64,000 nucleotides of DNA from Nostoc sp. JL34. GTDB lineage: Bacteria; Cyanobacteriota; Cyanobacteriia; Cyanobacteriales; Nostocaceae. The stretch covers positions 1 through 64,000 of the forward strand of contig NZ_JABXKQ010000089.1 of NCBI RefSeq assembly GCF_017114945.1, in the 5' to 3' direction. Numbering within the stretch: position 1 is the first letter of the stretch; each line of letters begins with the position of its first letter. Below, in pieces: positions 49,801-57,736 of the stretch. The notes beneath the pieces were generated by a model. The model made no database searches. It saw only the letters and a program-made list of their open reading frames with translations, and was not told the origin of the DNA. The translations under genes were made by a program, and so were the position numbers.

Positions 49801-49928
49801 TATCAGATTTTATAATTATTGTACACATCCTAGAGGAAGATGACCAGAAGTAAGAGTAGCTCTAAATTAATTCTGGTGTGTCGAATAACTGCTTTCTATG
49901 GAGGTTTAGCTGAGTGCTAAACCTTTTT
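49801..49928 (+). ncRNA. Array unit 1, putative small RNA
   Basis: 5' box TATCAGATTT...GTACACATCC, CTAGAGGAAGATGA; core TCTAAATTAATTCTGGTGTG; terminator AGGTTTAGC (49902-49910), loop TGAGT, GCTAAACCT (49916-49924), T-run. If transcription begins just after the box, the RNA would be about 85 nt. Its terminator hairpin is identical to that of unit 8. Confidence 0.6.
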
Positions 49929-49950
49929 CATGGCTACATCATCGCCCTAT

Positions 49951-50071
49951 AGCAATTTTTACAATATTTGTATACTCCCTAACGATAGATGTATTGATAG
50001 ACTAAAATAACTAAATTCTGCTGATAGACTCTACTCTTATCTAAGGCTTGGTTCATCACCAAGCCTTTTTT
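49951..50071 (+). ncRNA. Array unit 2, putative small RNA
   Basis: A more diverged box (ACAATATTTGTATACTCCC, then TAACGATAGATG) but the same spacing, followed by ACTAAATTCTG. Terminator AAGGCTTGGT (50043-50052), loop TCATC, ACCAAGCCTT (50058-50067), T-run. Confidence 0.55.
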
Positions 50072-50330
50072 ATTAATTGACTGATTAAATATCTGGCAAA
50101 TTCTCAGACAGAATTACACACAATAATTGTTGTTATGTAACTACTTTTGCTGACAATATATTTTTTACTCAGTCCCTAGATTTGTTTGTAGGTCATACTT
50201 CTCACTTTATCTTTTAATTGATATGAGTTACCATTAAGTATAATTTCACATAAATTGTCTAAAGCACTGGTATTAGATTAATATTTAGTTTAATACAAGC
50301 CTTTTTACATCGATAAATTGTCAATCTACC

Positions 50331-50456
50331 AACACTTTGTAGAATTTTTGTAAACCTACTAGAGACAGATGTACTGGAATCAAAGTAATTATAAATTAGC
50401 TAGGTATGGTAAACACTTGGTATATATAGGGCGTGGCTTTTAGCCATGCCTTTTTT
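50331..50456 (+). ncRNA. Array unit 3, putative small RNA
   Basis: Box GTAGAATTTTTGTAAACC then TACTAGAGACAGATG; core TATAAATTAGCTAGGTATGG with the TTGGTATATA segment shared with units 5 and 7. Terminator GGCGTGGCT (50430-50438), loop TTT, AGCCATGCC (50442-50450), one G-T pair, T-run. Confidence 0.55.
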
Positions 50457-50533
50457 GTGAGTAACACCAATTAAGTAAGAATCAGTAAAATACTTTTCTC
50501 AAATCTCTGAGTTTAATCTAAATAAGAGGTTAT

Positions 50534-50782
50534 TATCAGATTATATAAAGTTTTACCTGATACTAAAGGAAGATAAAAGATCATCATATATTAAAATTTT
50601 AGTATTATAAAATACCAGATATAAATAGACCAAGCAACAAAAAACTACTAATACCATACATAGCTTAATATTCCTATCACTCTATGGATAGTAGAAATAA
50701 CTATTTTACAGAGTTATTATTCAGCCTGTTAATGCCTGAAAAACGTGTATGCACCCTGGAATAATACCCAGGGTCTTTTTTT
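50534..50782 (+). ncRNA. Array unit 4, disrupted or longer putative small RNA
   Basis: The box start TATCAGATT and end CTAAAGGAAGAT are present, but the middle is altered and no hairpin follows at the usual distance. The next terminator is ACCCTGG (50753-50759) with CCAGGGT (50768-50774) and a 7-T run, giving a 249-bp unit. It may be a decayed copy joined to a different RNA. Confidence 0.4.
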
Positions 50783-50900
50783 ATAAAAAATCAGATTAGC
50801 GAAAGATAGACTCTCATTGGAGTAAAGATAAATTGAACGTCGATATTCTTATACGTTAGAATCTAGAATTATTCTTCAAATTTATGCCTAGCTGATGGAC

Positions 50901-51027
50901 TATCAGTTTTTAGAATATTTGTACACATCTTTTAGGATGATAAAATGAAGTTAACGTAATTTTAAATTAACTAGATGTGGTAAATATTTAGTATATATGG
51001 AGGCTTGGTTTCAAGCCAAGATTTTTT
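50901..51027 (+). ncRNA. Array unit 5, putative small RNA
   Basis: Strong box: TATCAGTTTT, GAATATTTGTACACATC, TTTTAGGATGAT. Core TTTAAATTAACTAGATGTGG with TAGTATATATGGAGG. Terminator GGCTTG (51002-51007), loop GTTT, CAAGCC (51012-51017), then AAGATTTTTT. Confidence 0.6.
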
Positions 51028-51094
51028 CATCCTTTAGGTAGATTTTTATATACTTTTTTAAGAAAGTAGTTATGATTTATACCAATTTTTCTGA

Positions 51095-51225
51095 TACCAG
51101 ATTTCCGAATATTTATACACATCCTCTAGGATGATGATCTGTAAACAGAGTAGAACTAAATTAATTTAGTACGTTGTTAAGCACAGCAATTATTGAGGTT
51201 TGGTTCACAGCCAAACCTTTTTTTT
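51095..51225 (+). ncRNA. Array unit 6, putative small RNA
   Basis: Box TACCAGATTT, GAATATTTATACACATCC, TCTAGGATGATGA; here the ATCCTCTAGGAT dyad is perfect. Core ACTAAATTAATTTAG. Terminator AGGTTTGG (51196-51203), loop TTCACAG, CCAAACCT (51211-51218), 8-T run. Confidence 0.6.
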
Positions 51226-51247
51226 AACAAGTAACCAGAAAATTTTA

Positions 51248-51372
51248 TATCAGATTTCAGAATATTTGGACACAGCCTATAGGAAGATGAAGTAAAGTAA
51301 GAGTCATTCTAAATTAATCTTGGTGTAGTAAATGCTTGGTATATATAAAGGCTTGGTTTAACCAAGCCTTTT
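51248..51372 (+). ncRNA. Array unit 7, putative small RNA
   Basis: Closest to consensus: TATCAGATTTCAGAATATTT, GGACACAGCC, TATAGGAAGATGA. Core TCTAAATTAATCTTGGTGTA with TTGGTATATATAAAGG. Terminator AAGGCTTGGT (51348-51357), loop TTA, ACCAAGCCTT (51361-51370), short T-run. Confidence 0.6.
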
Positions 51373-51396
51373 ATTATGACTTATCAAGTAATGTTG

Positions 51397-51531
51397 CATC
51401 AGTTTTCAGCATATTTGGATACAGTCTATAGGAAGATGAACTGCTATCAAAATAGGTCTAAATTAATCTAAGTATCTGCTTAAGCACTAAATATATAGAC
51501 AGAGGTTTAGCTGAGTGCTAAACCTTTTTTT
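51397..51531 (+). ncRNA. Array unit 8, putative small RNA
   Basis: Box CATCAGTTTTCAGCATATTT, GGATACAGTC, TATAGGAAGATGA. Core TCTAAATTAATCTAAG. Terminator AGGTTTAGC (51503-51511), loop TGAGT, GCTAAACCT (51517-51525), 7-T run, the same hairpin as unit 1. Confidence 0.6.
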
Positions 51532-51672
51532 GATCAAGTGAAGAGTAAGAAGCGACGCCAATAGCCCCTCGTAGACATCACTCTTTTCCATGAAGCTAAG
51601 TAAATTCCGATCTAAACTAGCTGATTGCAAAATAATCATCAAGTCGATGCGTTAATCACATTACTACGGATT

Positions 51673-51749
51673 TACTATAGCTTCACAGATGCGATTCTAA
51701 TAAGTAGGGAATAAAGATGGATACCCCTGGTCAACACCAGGGGCTTTTT
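51673..51749 (+). ncRNA. Possible ninth RNA with a different 5' element
   Basis: A strong plus-strand terminator, CCCCTGG (51724-51730), loop TCAACA, CCAGGGG (51737-51743) and C plus five Ts, ends 10 bp before the convergent rtcB stop. No plus-strand protein gene precedes it. Upstream lies TTCACAGATGCGATTCTAAT (from 51682), nearly repeated at 49079. This suggests a further short transcript, or read-through control protecting rtcB. Confidence 0.4.
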
Positions 51750-51758
51750 ATTTGGCAG

Positions 51759-53225
51759 CTACGCCTTAAACGTCAACACCGGACTCAACCGCGCCACAAC
51801 GTCCACCATTTCAGCCTCAACCTGCACATCAATGACAGACTGAATCGGTTTGTAGGCGGCGGGTGCTTCTTCAATTCGGCGTTCTTCACGCAGGGTGATG
51901 CAGTCTACTCCGGTTAATCCCAGTTCTGTCTCACTTTGAGATGCACCTTTGCGACTGAGATCGAAGCGAGAACGAATTCTTCCCGCCCCATGTGACGCTG
52001 AATTACAAAATGCTGGATTGCCTCTACCCACCATCAGATAAGAATAAGCACCCATTGAACCGGGGATAATCACTGGTTGGCCTATATAGGCGGGACAAGC
52101 ACCCTTGCGTGTCACCCATCCTTCACCTCCTGGTAAGGTGATGTTATGAGGCAAGTCATAAACTAGCGGTGCTTCCACATCTTTGTATACTTCCCGTAAA
52201 CGGAGACGTAGCAGTTCCGCTAATAGGAGGCGATTGACAAATGCATAGTTAGCAGCAGTGGCTTCAGCTTGCAGGTAACTGGTAACTAGTTCGGGGTGAG
52301 AATAAGTAGAAAGAGGAAAAATCTGAGAATCAGGATACTTCAGACCTTTTTGCCAAGTCGCCTTAGCTTTATCTCGCCACATTCCCCCGATATACTTACC
52401 CACGTTTCGAGAACCAGAGTGAATCATAAAAGCTAGCTGTCCCTCGCGCACTCCCCAGGCGTGGGCAAGTGGGCGATTTTCGACTTTATCAACCCGTTGC
52501 ACTTCGACAAAATGATTACCACCGCCAATGGTTGCTAGTCCGCCATCGCGTACTAGTCCGGCATCGGGAACCAATTCTTCTGGTGCTAGTTTCCAGTCAC
52601 CATCCATTGAACCACCTAAGAAGATGCGTTTGCTCTCTTGGGCAAGTTGTTGCAAATCAGACTTCACTACACTCCCAGTAGGCTGATCTAGCATGGCATC
52701 CAGCCAACCAGGAACTCCATACTGAAATAGCGATCGCATTGCGTCAGCAGTCATCGTCACATCACGCGTACCGAAGAAGTAATCCCCCTTCATCCGTTCT
52801 ACGAATTGGTCACGCTTTGCTAGAAATTCGTCGATTGTCAAATCAACAACATGCAGGCGCATCCCACAATTGATGTCAGAACCGACAGCACCAGGGATGA
52901 CCTGACCCACAGTTTCTACAATTGAACCAATAGCAACACCCGCATCACCTGGGTGAAAGTCAGGCGTAGCACAGGCACGACAAACGCATCCACCTGACGG
53001 GTGACGGACGCTTGCTAAATTTGCTAACTGCTTCAATGCCTTAGCTTCTACGGGGAAGTCTTCTGGTAGTAACACTTCTGCTACAGGCGCATCGGGAGAA
53101 CTAATTAGACGGACAGAATAAGTGCGTAGACACGGAGCGGCTTGTCGCCAGACATCGCTATAAGTTACATCTAAACCTTGCCGCTCTAAAGCACGCAGGA
53201 GACGTTTGAGATTTTTTGGCTGCAT
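51759..53225 (-). CDS. rtcB: RtcB-family RNA ligase
   Basis: 488 residues, usual length. RtcB joins RNA 2',3'-cyclic phosphate or 3'-phosphate ends to 5'-OH ends using GTP and Mn. Seen: DINCGM (117-122) with the metal-binding Asp and Cys, GGGNHFVE (234-241), HSGSRN (269-274) and NSASHGAGR with the guanylylated H412. All catalytic residues are present. Bacterial RtcB acts in RNA repair after stress. It is a single gene, convergent to the small-RNA array, with no archease or RtcR gene nearby. Confidence 0.93.
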   Translation of the reverse strand: MQPKNLKRLLRALERQGLDVTYSDVWRQAAPCLRTYSVRLISSPDAPVAEVLLPEDFPVEAKALKQLANLASVRHPSGGCVCRACATPDFHPGDAGVAIGSIVETVGQVIPGAVGSDINCGMRLHVVDLTIDEFLAKRDQFVERMKGDYFFGTRDVTMTADAMRSLFQYGVPGWLDAMLDQPTGSVVKSDLQQLAQESKRIFLGGSMDGDWKLAPEELVPDAGLVRDGGLATIGGGNHFVEVQRVDKVENRPLAHAWGVREGQLAFMIHSGSRNVGKYIGGMWRDKAKATWQKGLKYPDSQIFPLSTYSHPELVTSYLQAEATAANYAFVNRLLLAELLRLRLREVYKDVEAPLVYDLPHNITLPGGEGWVTRKGACPAYIGQPVIIPGSMGAYSYLMVGRGNPAFCNSASHGAGRIRSRFDLSRKGASQSETELGLTGVDCITLREERRIEEAPAAYKPIQSVIDVQVEAEMVDVVARLSPVLTFKA

Positions 53226-53801
53226 GAAAACTCCAAATAAGGTCTTAAAGAAGACCCTTTGTTGTGAAGAGAGGAGGAGACTTGGTTCAGCAGCCGCGTC
53301 TCAATTAGTGCAGAAGGTCATTTTTCCAGAACTGTGGGCAAAACAACAGGTTAATTCTGACTAATGTGGTTATATAGCCTTAATAACACACACTGTCATC
53401 GGATGACAAGTGTTTGTAGTACGTTGTATTTTTTGATGGGCAACGGTTACCTCACATCTTGCACCTAGCCCTAGCGATTAGAAACCGCGGCTATACAAAC
53501 GTCCGCCTACGCGGACTAAGGCAAAATCAAGGCTTTTCAACCTGCGGAGGCGACTAGAAGTCTTGTGTAGCCGCGACTTCTAGTCGCCTGGTGCAAGATA
53601 TAAGTTACTCAGTTAAACCAAACTTGTAAAGAAATTTGAAGTTTAGCGAAAAACTTTTAAAAATCTCTAGACTCTCTAGCCGGCTAGAGAGTCTAGGATG
53701 AATTCAAGGCGACCCTCAACCAGAAATTTCTGACGTGTGAGGGATACGTCTCAGTCATCCAGCTTAATCTGGCTAGGTTGTGTATTTTATCCCGTAAATC
53801 T
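53226..53801. other. Intergenic with palindromic repeats
   Basis: 576 bp. GTCCGCCTACGCGGAC near 53500 is a self-complementary hairpin, part of a common Nostoc intergenic repeat. A perfect 15-bp inverted repeat follows at 53548-53589. CTCTAGCCGGCTAGAG near 53675 is a third palindrome, about 120 bp before the copper chaperone start, and may be an operator or a hairpin. Confidence 0.5.
53548..53589. repeat. 15-bp perfect inverted repeat
   Basis: AGGCGACTAGAAGTC (53548-53562) and GACTTCTAGTCGCCT (53575-53589) enclose 12 nt including GTAGCCGC. The sequence resembles the dispersed GCGACTAGAAGTCGC repeats of Nostoc genomes. Confidence 0.75.
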
Positions 53802-53996
53802 ATGACTCTCCAACTCACAGTTCCCAGCATGTCTTGTTCTGTTTGTGCAAGCAAGATCACCAAAGCACTTCAGGCAGTCGATGCCAATGCTAGCGTTCAG
53901 GCTGATCCAACAACCAAGCTGGTCAATGTAGAAACTCAAGCATCAGAAACAGCAATTAAGGAAGCGTTGGCTGCTGCTGGCTATCCAGTTGCTTAA
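53802..53996 (+). CDS. Heavy-metal-associated copper chaperone (Atx1/CopZ-like)
   Basis: 64 residues from the ATG at 53802; the eight codons upstream are not family-like. One HMA domain with the metal site MSCSVC (MxCxxC) in LTVPSMSCSVCASKITKAL and the typical YPVA end. It delivers Cu(I) to the P-type ATPase encoded 44 bp downstream, in a likely operon. Confidence 0.88.
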   Translation: MTLQLTVPSMSCSVCASKITKALQAVDANASVQADPTTKLVNVETQASETAIKEALAAAGYPVA

Positions 53997-54039
53997 TTTT
54001 TAAGATCCTCCCACACCAATCACAGCGGTTCATCTACTT

Positions 54040-56388
54040 ATGGATACTCTCACACTCAAACTTCGAGGCATGAGTTGTGCTGCTTGCGCCAATAATATCG
54101 AAAAGGCAATTCGCTCTGTTTCTGGGGTAATTGACTGCAACGTTAATTTTGGAGCAGAGCAAGCCACCATCAAGTACGATCGCTCTCTAGCCAATTTAGA
54201 GAAAATCCAAACTGCGATCGCATCTGCGGGATACTCTTGTGACTCACTCCAGGAAGAATTGCTCTCCGAAGAAGATGATGCTGAGAAAGCGAGTAGGCAA
54301 GCATTACAACGCCAACTCTCCCTCAAGGTAGTAGTGGGAGGTGTAATCAGCATTTTCCTACTTTTGGGGTCGTTGCCCATGATGACTGGGCTGAACTTAC
54401 CCTTAATTCCAAGTTTCCTACAAAATTCTTGGGTGCAGTTAGTGCTAACAACACCCGTCGTCTTTTGGTGTGGTGGATCTTTTTATCAAAATGGCTGGAA
54501 ATCCCTCAAGCGCCATACGGCGACGATGGACACGCTGATTGCTTTGGGCACAAGTGCAGCGTATCTATATTCTTTGTTTGTCACTATTTTCCCGAAATTT
54601 TTTATTGCTCAGGGCTTGATTCCTCATATTTATTATGAAGTTGCCGCCATTGTCATTACCTTAATTTTGCTGGGGCGGTTGTTGGAAAATCGTGCTAGGG
54701 GACAAACTTCTGAAGCCATCCGCAAACTCATTGGACTACAAGCTAGAGATGCCAGAGTCATTCGTGATGGTAGGGAAATTGATCTTCCCATCGCCGAAGT
54801 CAGAATCAACGATGTGATTTTGGTGCGTCCTGGTGAAAAGATTCCAGTAGATGGCGAAGTTATTGCAGGCGCTTCGACGGTAGATGAAGCGATGGTGACT
54901 GGTGAAAGTTTGCCAGTCAAAAAGCAGCCAGGAGATGAGGTAATTGGAGCGACGATTAACGGTGCGGGTGCATTTCAGTTTCGGGTGACACGAGTCGGAA
55001 ATGATACATTTTTGGCTCAAATTGTCAAACTAGTGCAACAAGCGCAAGGTTCTAAAGCACCAATTCAGCGCTTGGCAGATCAAGTGACAGGATGGTTTGT
55101 ACCAGCTGTGATTGCCGTTGCGATCACCACTTTCATCATTTGGTTTATTTTCACGGGCAACCTCACTCTAGCCACAATGACAACGGTGGGTGTACTAATT
55201 ATCGCTTGTCCTTGTGCTTTGGGTTTAGCTACTCCCACATCTGTCATGGTAGGAACGGGCAAAGGTGCAGAAAATGGCATCTTGATTAAGGGTGCGGACA
55301 GCTTAGAACTAGCACACAAAATTCAAACCATCGTTTTAGATAAAACTGGCACTTTGACTCAGGGTAAACCGACAGTTACAGACTTTGTAACTGTCAACGG
55401 CACAGCTAATAGTAATGAAATCCAGCTTTTACAATTAGCAGCAGCGGTAGAACGAAATTCTGAGCATCCTTTAGCAGCAGCGGTGGTGAAATACGCCCAG
55501 TCTCAAGAAGTGAGTTTAATAGATGCAAAGAACTTTGCAGCTAATGCAGGTAGTGGCGTGCAAGCAGTTGTTGCAAATCAGCTTGTGCAAATTGGTACAC
55601 AACGCTGGTTAACAGAACTTGGAATTAACACCATAAGTCTCCAGCAGTATAAAGATGCTTGGGAAACTGCTGGTAAAACAGTCATTTTGATTGCTGTAGA
55701 TGGCGAACTACAAGGAATAATGGGTATTGCTGATGCCCTCAAACCCTCCTCAGCAGCAGTGGTGAAAGCTTTACAAAAGTTAGGTTTAGAAGTAGTAATG
55801 CTCACCGGAGATAATCGTAAAACTGCTGATGCGATCGCAAGACAAGTTGGCATTCAGCGAATCTTTGCCGAAGTGCGTCCAGACCAAAAGGCGGCAATTA
55901 TTCAATCTTTGCAAAGAGAGGGACTGGGGACTAGGGACTGGGGACTAGGGAAAAATACCCAATCCCCATTACCCCTTATCCCCAGAGGGGGCCCCACCTT
56001 CCCCAATCACCAATCCCTTGTTGCAATGGTAGGTGATGGCATCAATGATGCGCCAGCGCTAGCACAGGCTGATGTGGGAATTGCTATTGGTACGGGAACA
56101 GATGTAGCGATCGCAGCAAGCGATATCACCCTAATTTCTGGAGATTTGCAAGGAATTGTCACAGCAATTCAACTAAGCCGCGCCACCATTAACAATATCA
56201 AGCAAAATCTCTTCTTTGCCTTTATTTACAACGTCATTGGTATTCCCATTGCAGCAGGAATTTTGTTCCCTATCTTTGGTTGGTTACTCAATCCAATTAT
56301 CGCCGGCGCTGCGATGGCTCTTTCTTCGCTTTCTGTTGTTAGCAATGCCCTCAGGTTGCGTAACTTTCAACCAAAAGCTATCTCATAA
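54040..56388 (+). CDS. copA: Copper-translocating P1B-type ATPase (CopA family)
   Basis: 782 residues. An N-terminal HMA domain has C13-x-x-C16 ([11 protein letters not shown]). Eight membrane helices include the transport motif CPC (390-392). Other motifs: TGES (287-290), DKTGT (434-438), HP (476-477) and GDGIND (665-670). It exports or relocates Cu(I) across the plasma or thylakoid membrane. Residues about 627-659, between KAAIIQSLQ and VAMVGDG, are an in-frame low-complexity insert encoded by GGGACTGG-type repeats, absent from normal relatives. Flanked by a chaperone gene, a small membrane protein and a MerR regulator. Confidence 0.92.
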   Translation: MDTLTLKLRGMSCAACANNIEKAIRSVSGVIDCNVNFGAEQATIKYDRSLANLEKIQTAIASAGYSCDSLQEELLSEEDDAEKASRQALQRQLSLKVVVGGVISIFLLLGSLPMMTGLNLPLIPSFLQNSWVQLVLTTPVVFWCGGSFYQNGWKSLKRHTATMDTLIALGTSAAYLYSLFVTIFPKFFIAQGLIPHIYYEVAAIVITLILLGRLLENRARGQTSEAIRKLIGLQARDARVIRDGREIDLPIAEVRINDVILVRPGEKIPVDGEVIAGASTVDEAMVTGESLPVKKQPGDEVIGATINGAGAFQFRVTRVGNDTFLAQIVKLVQQAQGSKAPIQRLADQVTGWFVPAVIAVAITTFIIWFIFTGNLTLATMTTVGVLIIACPCALGLATPTSVMVGTGKGAENGILIKGADSLELAHKIQTIVLDKTGTLTQGKPTVTDFVTVNGTANSNEIQLLQLAAAVERNSEHPLAAAVVKYAQSQEVSLIDAKNFAANAGSGVQAVVANQLVQIGTQRWLTELGINTISLQQYKDAWETAGKTVILIAVDGELQGIMGIADALKPSSAAVVKALQKLGLEVVMLTGDNRKTADAIARQVGIQRIFAEVRPDQKAAIIQSLQREGLGTRDWGLGKNTQSPLPLIPRGGPTFPNHQSLVAMVGDGINDAPALAQADVGIAIGTGTDVAIAASDITLISGDLQGIVTAIQLSRATINNIKQNLFFAFIYNVIGIPIAAGILFPIFGWLLNPIIAGAAMALSSLSVVSNALRLRNFQPKAIS
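55918..56019. repeat. Tandem repeat insert within the copA reading frame
   Basis: Copies of GGGGACT/AGGGACT followed by CCCAATCCCCA-type heptads and a GGGGCCCC palindrome. It is the same class of repeat found between genes at 3325-3390 and 23098-23133. The length keeps the frame open. Confidence 0.85.
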
Positions 56389-56407
56389 TTGCAGGGTAAT
56401 TTAGGAA

Positions 56408-56635
56408 ATGTTCAGTAAAAAAACGCTTTGGGGAAGCCTGATAGCTGTAGTGCTGCTCACTAGCACATCAGGTATAACATTAGCCGAAATGCCAGCCCAC
56501 TCGTCAGAGCAAACTAGCCAATTTCAACGCATTGAGCAACCTTTGGGCTTGAAAGTTGGTGTTGCGATCGCAGGTTTAGCCTTAATTGGGGTAGAGTTGT
56601 GGTGGTTTCTTCTTTATAAAAGTCCTGAATCTTAA
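56408..56635 (+). CDS. Small membrane protein of the copper locus
   Basis: 75 residues: a signal-like helix (WGSLIAVVLLTSTSGITLA), a short linker with FQRIEQPLGLKVGV, and a second helix (AIAGLALIGVELWWFLLYK). The FRRIEQPLGLK..G..LIGLELWWF segment resembles the N-terminus of cyanobacterial cupredoxin-like proteins, but the cupredoxin domain is absent and the protein stops right after the helix. It follows copA by 19 bp. A role in copper handling is inferred from position only. Confidence 0.6.
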   Translation: MFSKKTLWGSLIAVVLLTSTSGITLAEMPAHSSEQTSQFQRIEQPLGLKVGVAIAGLALIGVELWWFLLYKSPES

Positions 56636-56719
56636 GTTATGAGTGAATAATGAAGAAATTGCTCAAACTTCATTTCTTACTTTTTATTTACTTATCCCAG
56701 GTTAAACGCCCTGCTACCA

Positions 56720-57148
56720 CTAACAGCACTGAGGAGGATTTTGAATAATCGGACAAATTGTATCCTCATGGTGGTCGCTGATATTCTTCCAACCTGAAAG
56801 TAATCCCTTTATTTCAGAGCGTAAAGTTAACAACTGATCAATTTGGCGATCAATCTGCAAAACCTTCTCTTCAAGTTTTTCTTTGATTTCACCACAGGGA
56901 GTTTGTCCTTGGTCATAAACGTGAAGAATATTTCCAATCTCTTCTAGGCTAAGACCAAGATTTTGCGCCCTTTTAATGAATGCTAGACGAGTTAGCACAT
57001 CCAATGAAAACTGGCGAAAGCCTCCCTCTGTTCGTCTTAATGAATTGATTAAACCTAAACTCTCGTAATAACGAATTGTCCTAATGGGGATTCCGCTTAA
57101 ATCTGTTACCTGACCAATTAAAAGCAGTTTTTTATCTTGAGTTAACAC
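56720..57148 (-). CDS. MerR-family metal-responsive regulator
   Basis: 142 residues: winged-helix start (LIGQVTDLSGIPIRTIRYYE), SLGLINSLRRTEGGFRQF, a dimerisation helix and C-terminal cysteines (C86 in TPCGEIK; DTICPIIQNPPQCC). The Cys pattern suggests thiol metal sensing, in line with the copper genes next to it, convergent with copA. MerR regulators bind 19-20-bp dyads between -35 and -10. I did not identify such a site before the chaperone gene. Confidence 0.85.
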   Translation of the reverse strand: MLTQDKKLLLIGQVTDLSGIPIRTIRYYESLGLINSLRRTEGGFRQFSLDVLTRLAFIKRAQNLGLSLEEIGNILHVYDQGQTPCGEIKEKLEEKVLQIDRQIDQLLTLRSEIKGLLSGWKNISDHHEDTICPIIQNPPQCC

Positions 57149-57736
57149 AGTAGATTTCCCAACTATTGTAATTATTATTACATATCATCATCCTATTTAA
57201 TTTGTGAAAATAACAAGATTCAGATTCCCGACTTATCTAAGAAGTCGGGAATCTCGTTGTTTACAAATGATTTAACGTGAGTTTGACAAGTCTTATTTGA
57301 CCTCTCCCCCAACCCCTCTCCGACACGGAGAGGGGAGCAAAAAGCTGAATTTTTCATTGCTTCTCCCTTTCCATTTCTGAGAGGGAGAGGTTCATCGAAC
57401 TCACGTTGATTTAGGATTGCTATACTTTGCTAATTTATTTAAGTCATTTGAGATTCTATACAAATATTGACACCAGTATTTGAAAATTTTATTTAATTAG
57501 AGATTTTACTAAGTTCTCATTTTTCAAACATCTATTCTGAATGGATATTAGCTTATTTAAACTTGTATTGAATTGACATAAATTTAACACATGAAATAAT
57601 GTTTTTTTAAATTATACCTTATGAATTTCATGCATTTATTGGGTAACTTTTTCTCATAGTACTGAAAGTAACTGTTTTTTTTTAGTTCTCATGTTAATTC
57701 TAGATCAACTGCTTCACTTCAAGTGAAACCATAAAA
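57149..57736. other. Intergenic with a MITE
   Basis: 588 bp between divergent merR and the Rieske gene. It contains TCCCGACTT / AAGTCGGGA hairpin arms (about 57224-57251), then the element at 57274-57407. The AT-rich remainder is presumably the promoter of the oxygenase gene. Confidence 0.5.
57274..57407. mobile_element. MITE with 13-bp terminal inverted repeats and 5-bp target duplication
   Basis: AACGTGAGTTTGA (57274-57286) and TCGAACTCACGTT (57395-57407) match at 12 of 13 positions. The direct repeat GATTT lies exactly outside each end (57269-57273 and 57408-57412), a good target-site duplication. The 134-bp interior has the ACCTCTCCCCCAACCCCTCT and GGAGAGGGGAG sequence seen in many cyanobacterial genomes and no coding capacity. 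Confidence 0.85.

Larger units (their letters stand above)
49801..51531 (+). repeat. Array of about eight related small-RNA units
   Basis: Eight diverged units of 120-135 bp, same orientation. Each starts with an ungapped 45-bp box with consensus TATCAGATTT, two variable bases, GAATATTTGTACACATCC, then TATAGGAAGATGA. Most then carry CTAAATTAA, and each ends in a GC-rich hairpin plus T-run. Unit starts: 49801, 49951, 50331, 50534, 50901, 51095, 51248 and 51397. The box contains an ATCCT..AGGAT dyad and a possible -10 (TATAGGA/TAGGAT). Box, core and terminator recur as a set while intervening sequence varies. Confidence 0.75.

Noticed and set aside
50161..50312. Possible extra array unit between units 2 and 3
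   Set aside because: TTTGTTTGTAGG and a final AAGCCTTTTTA recall a unit, but no box alignment or hairpin could be supported.
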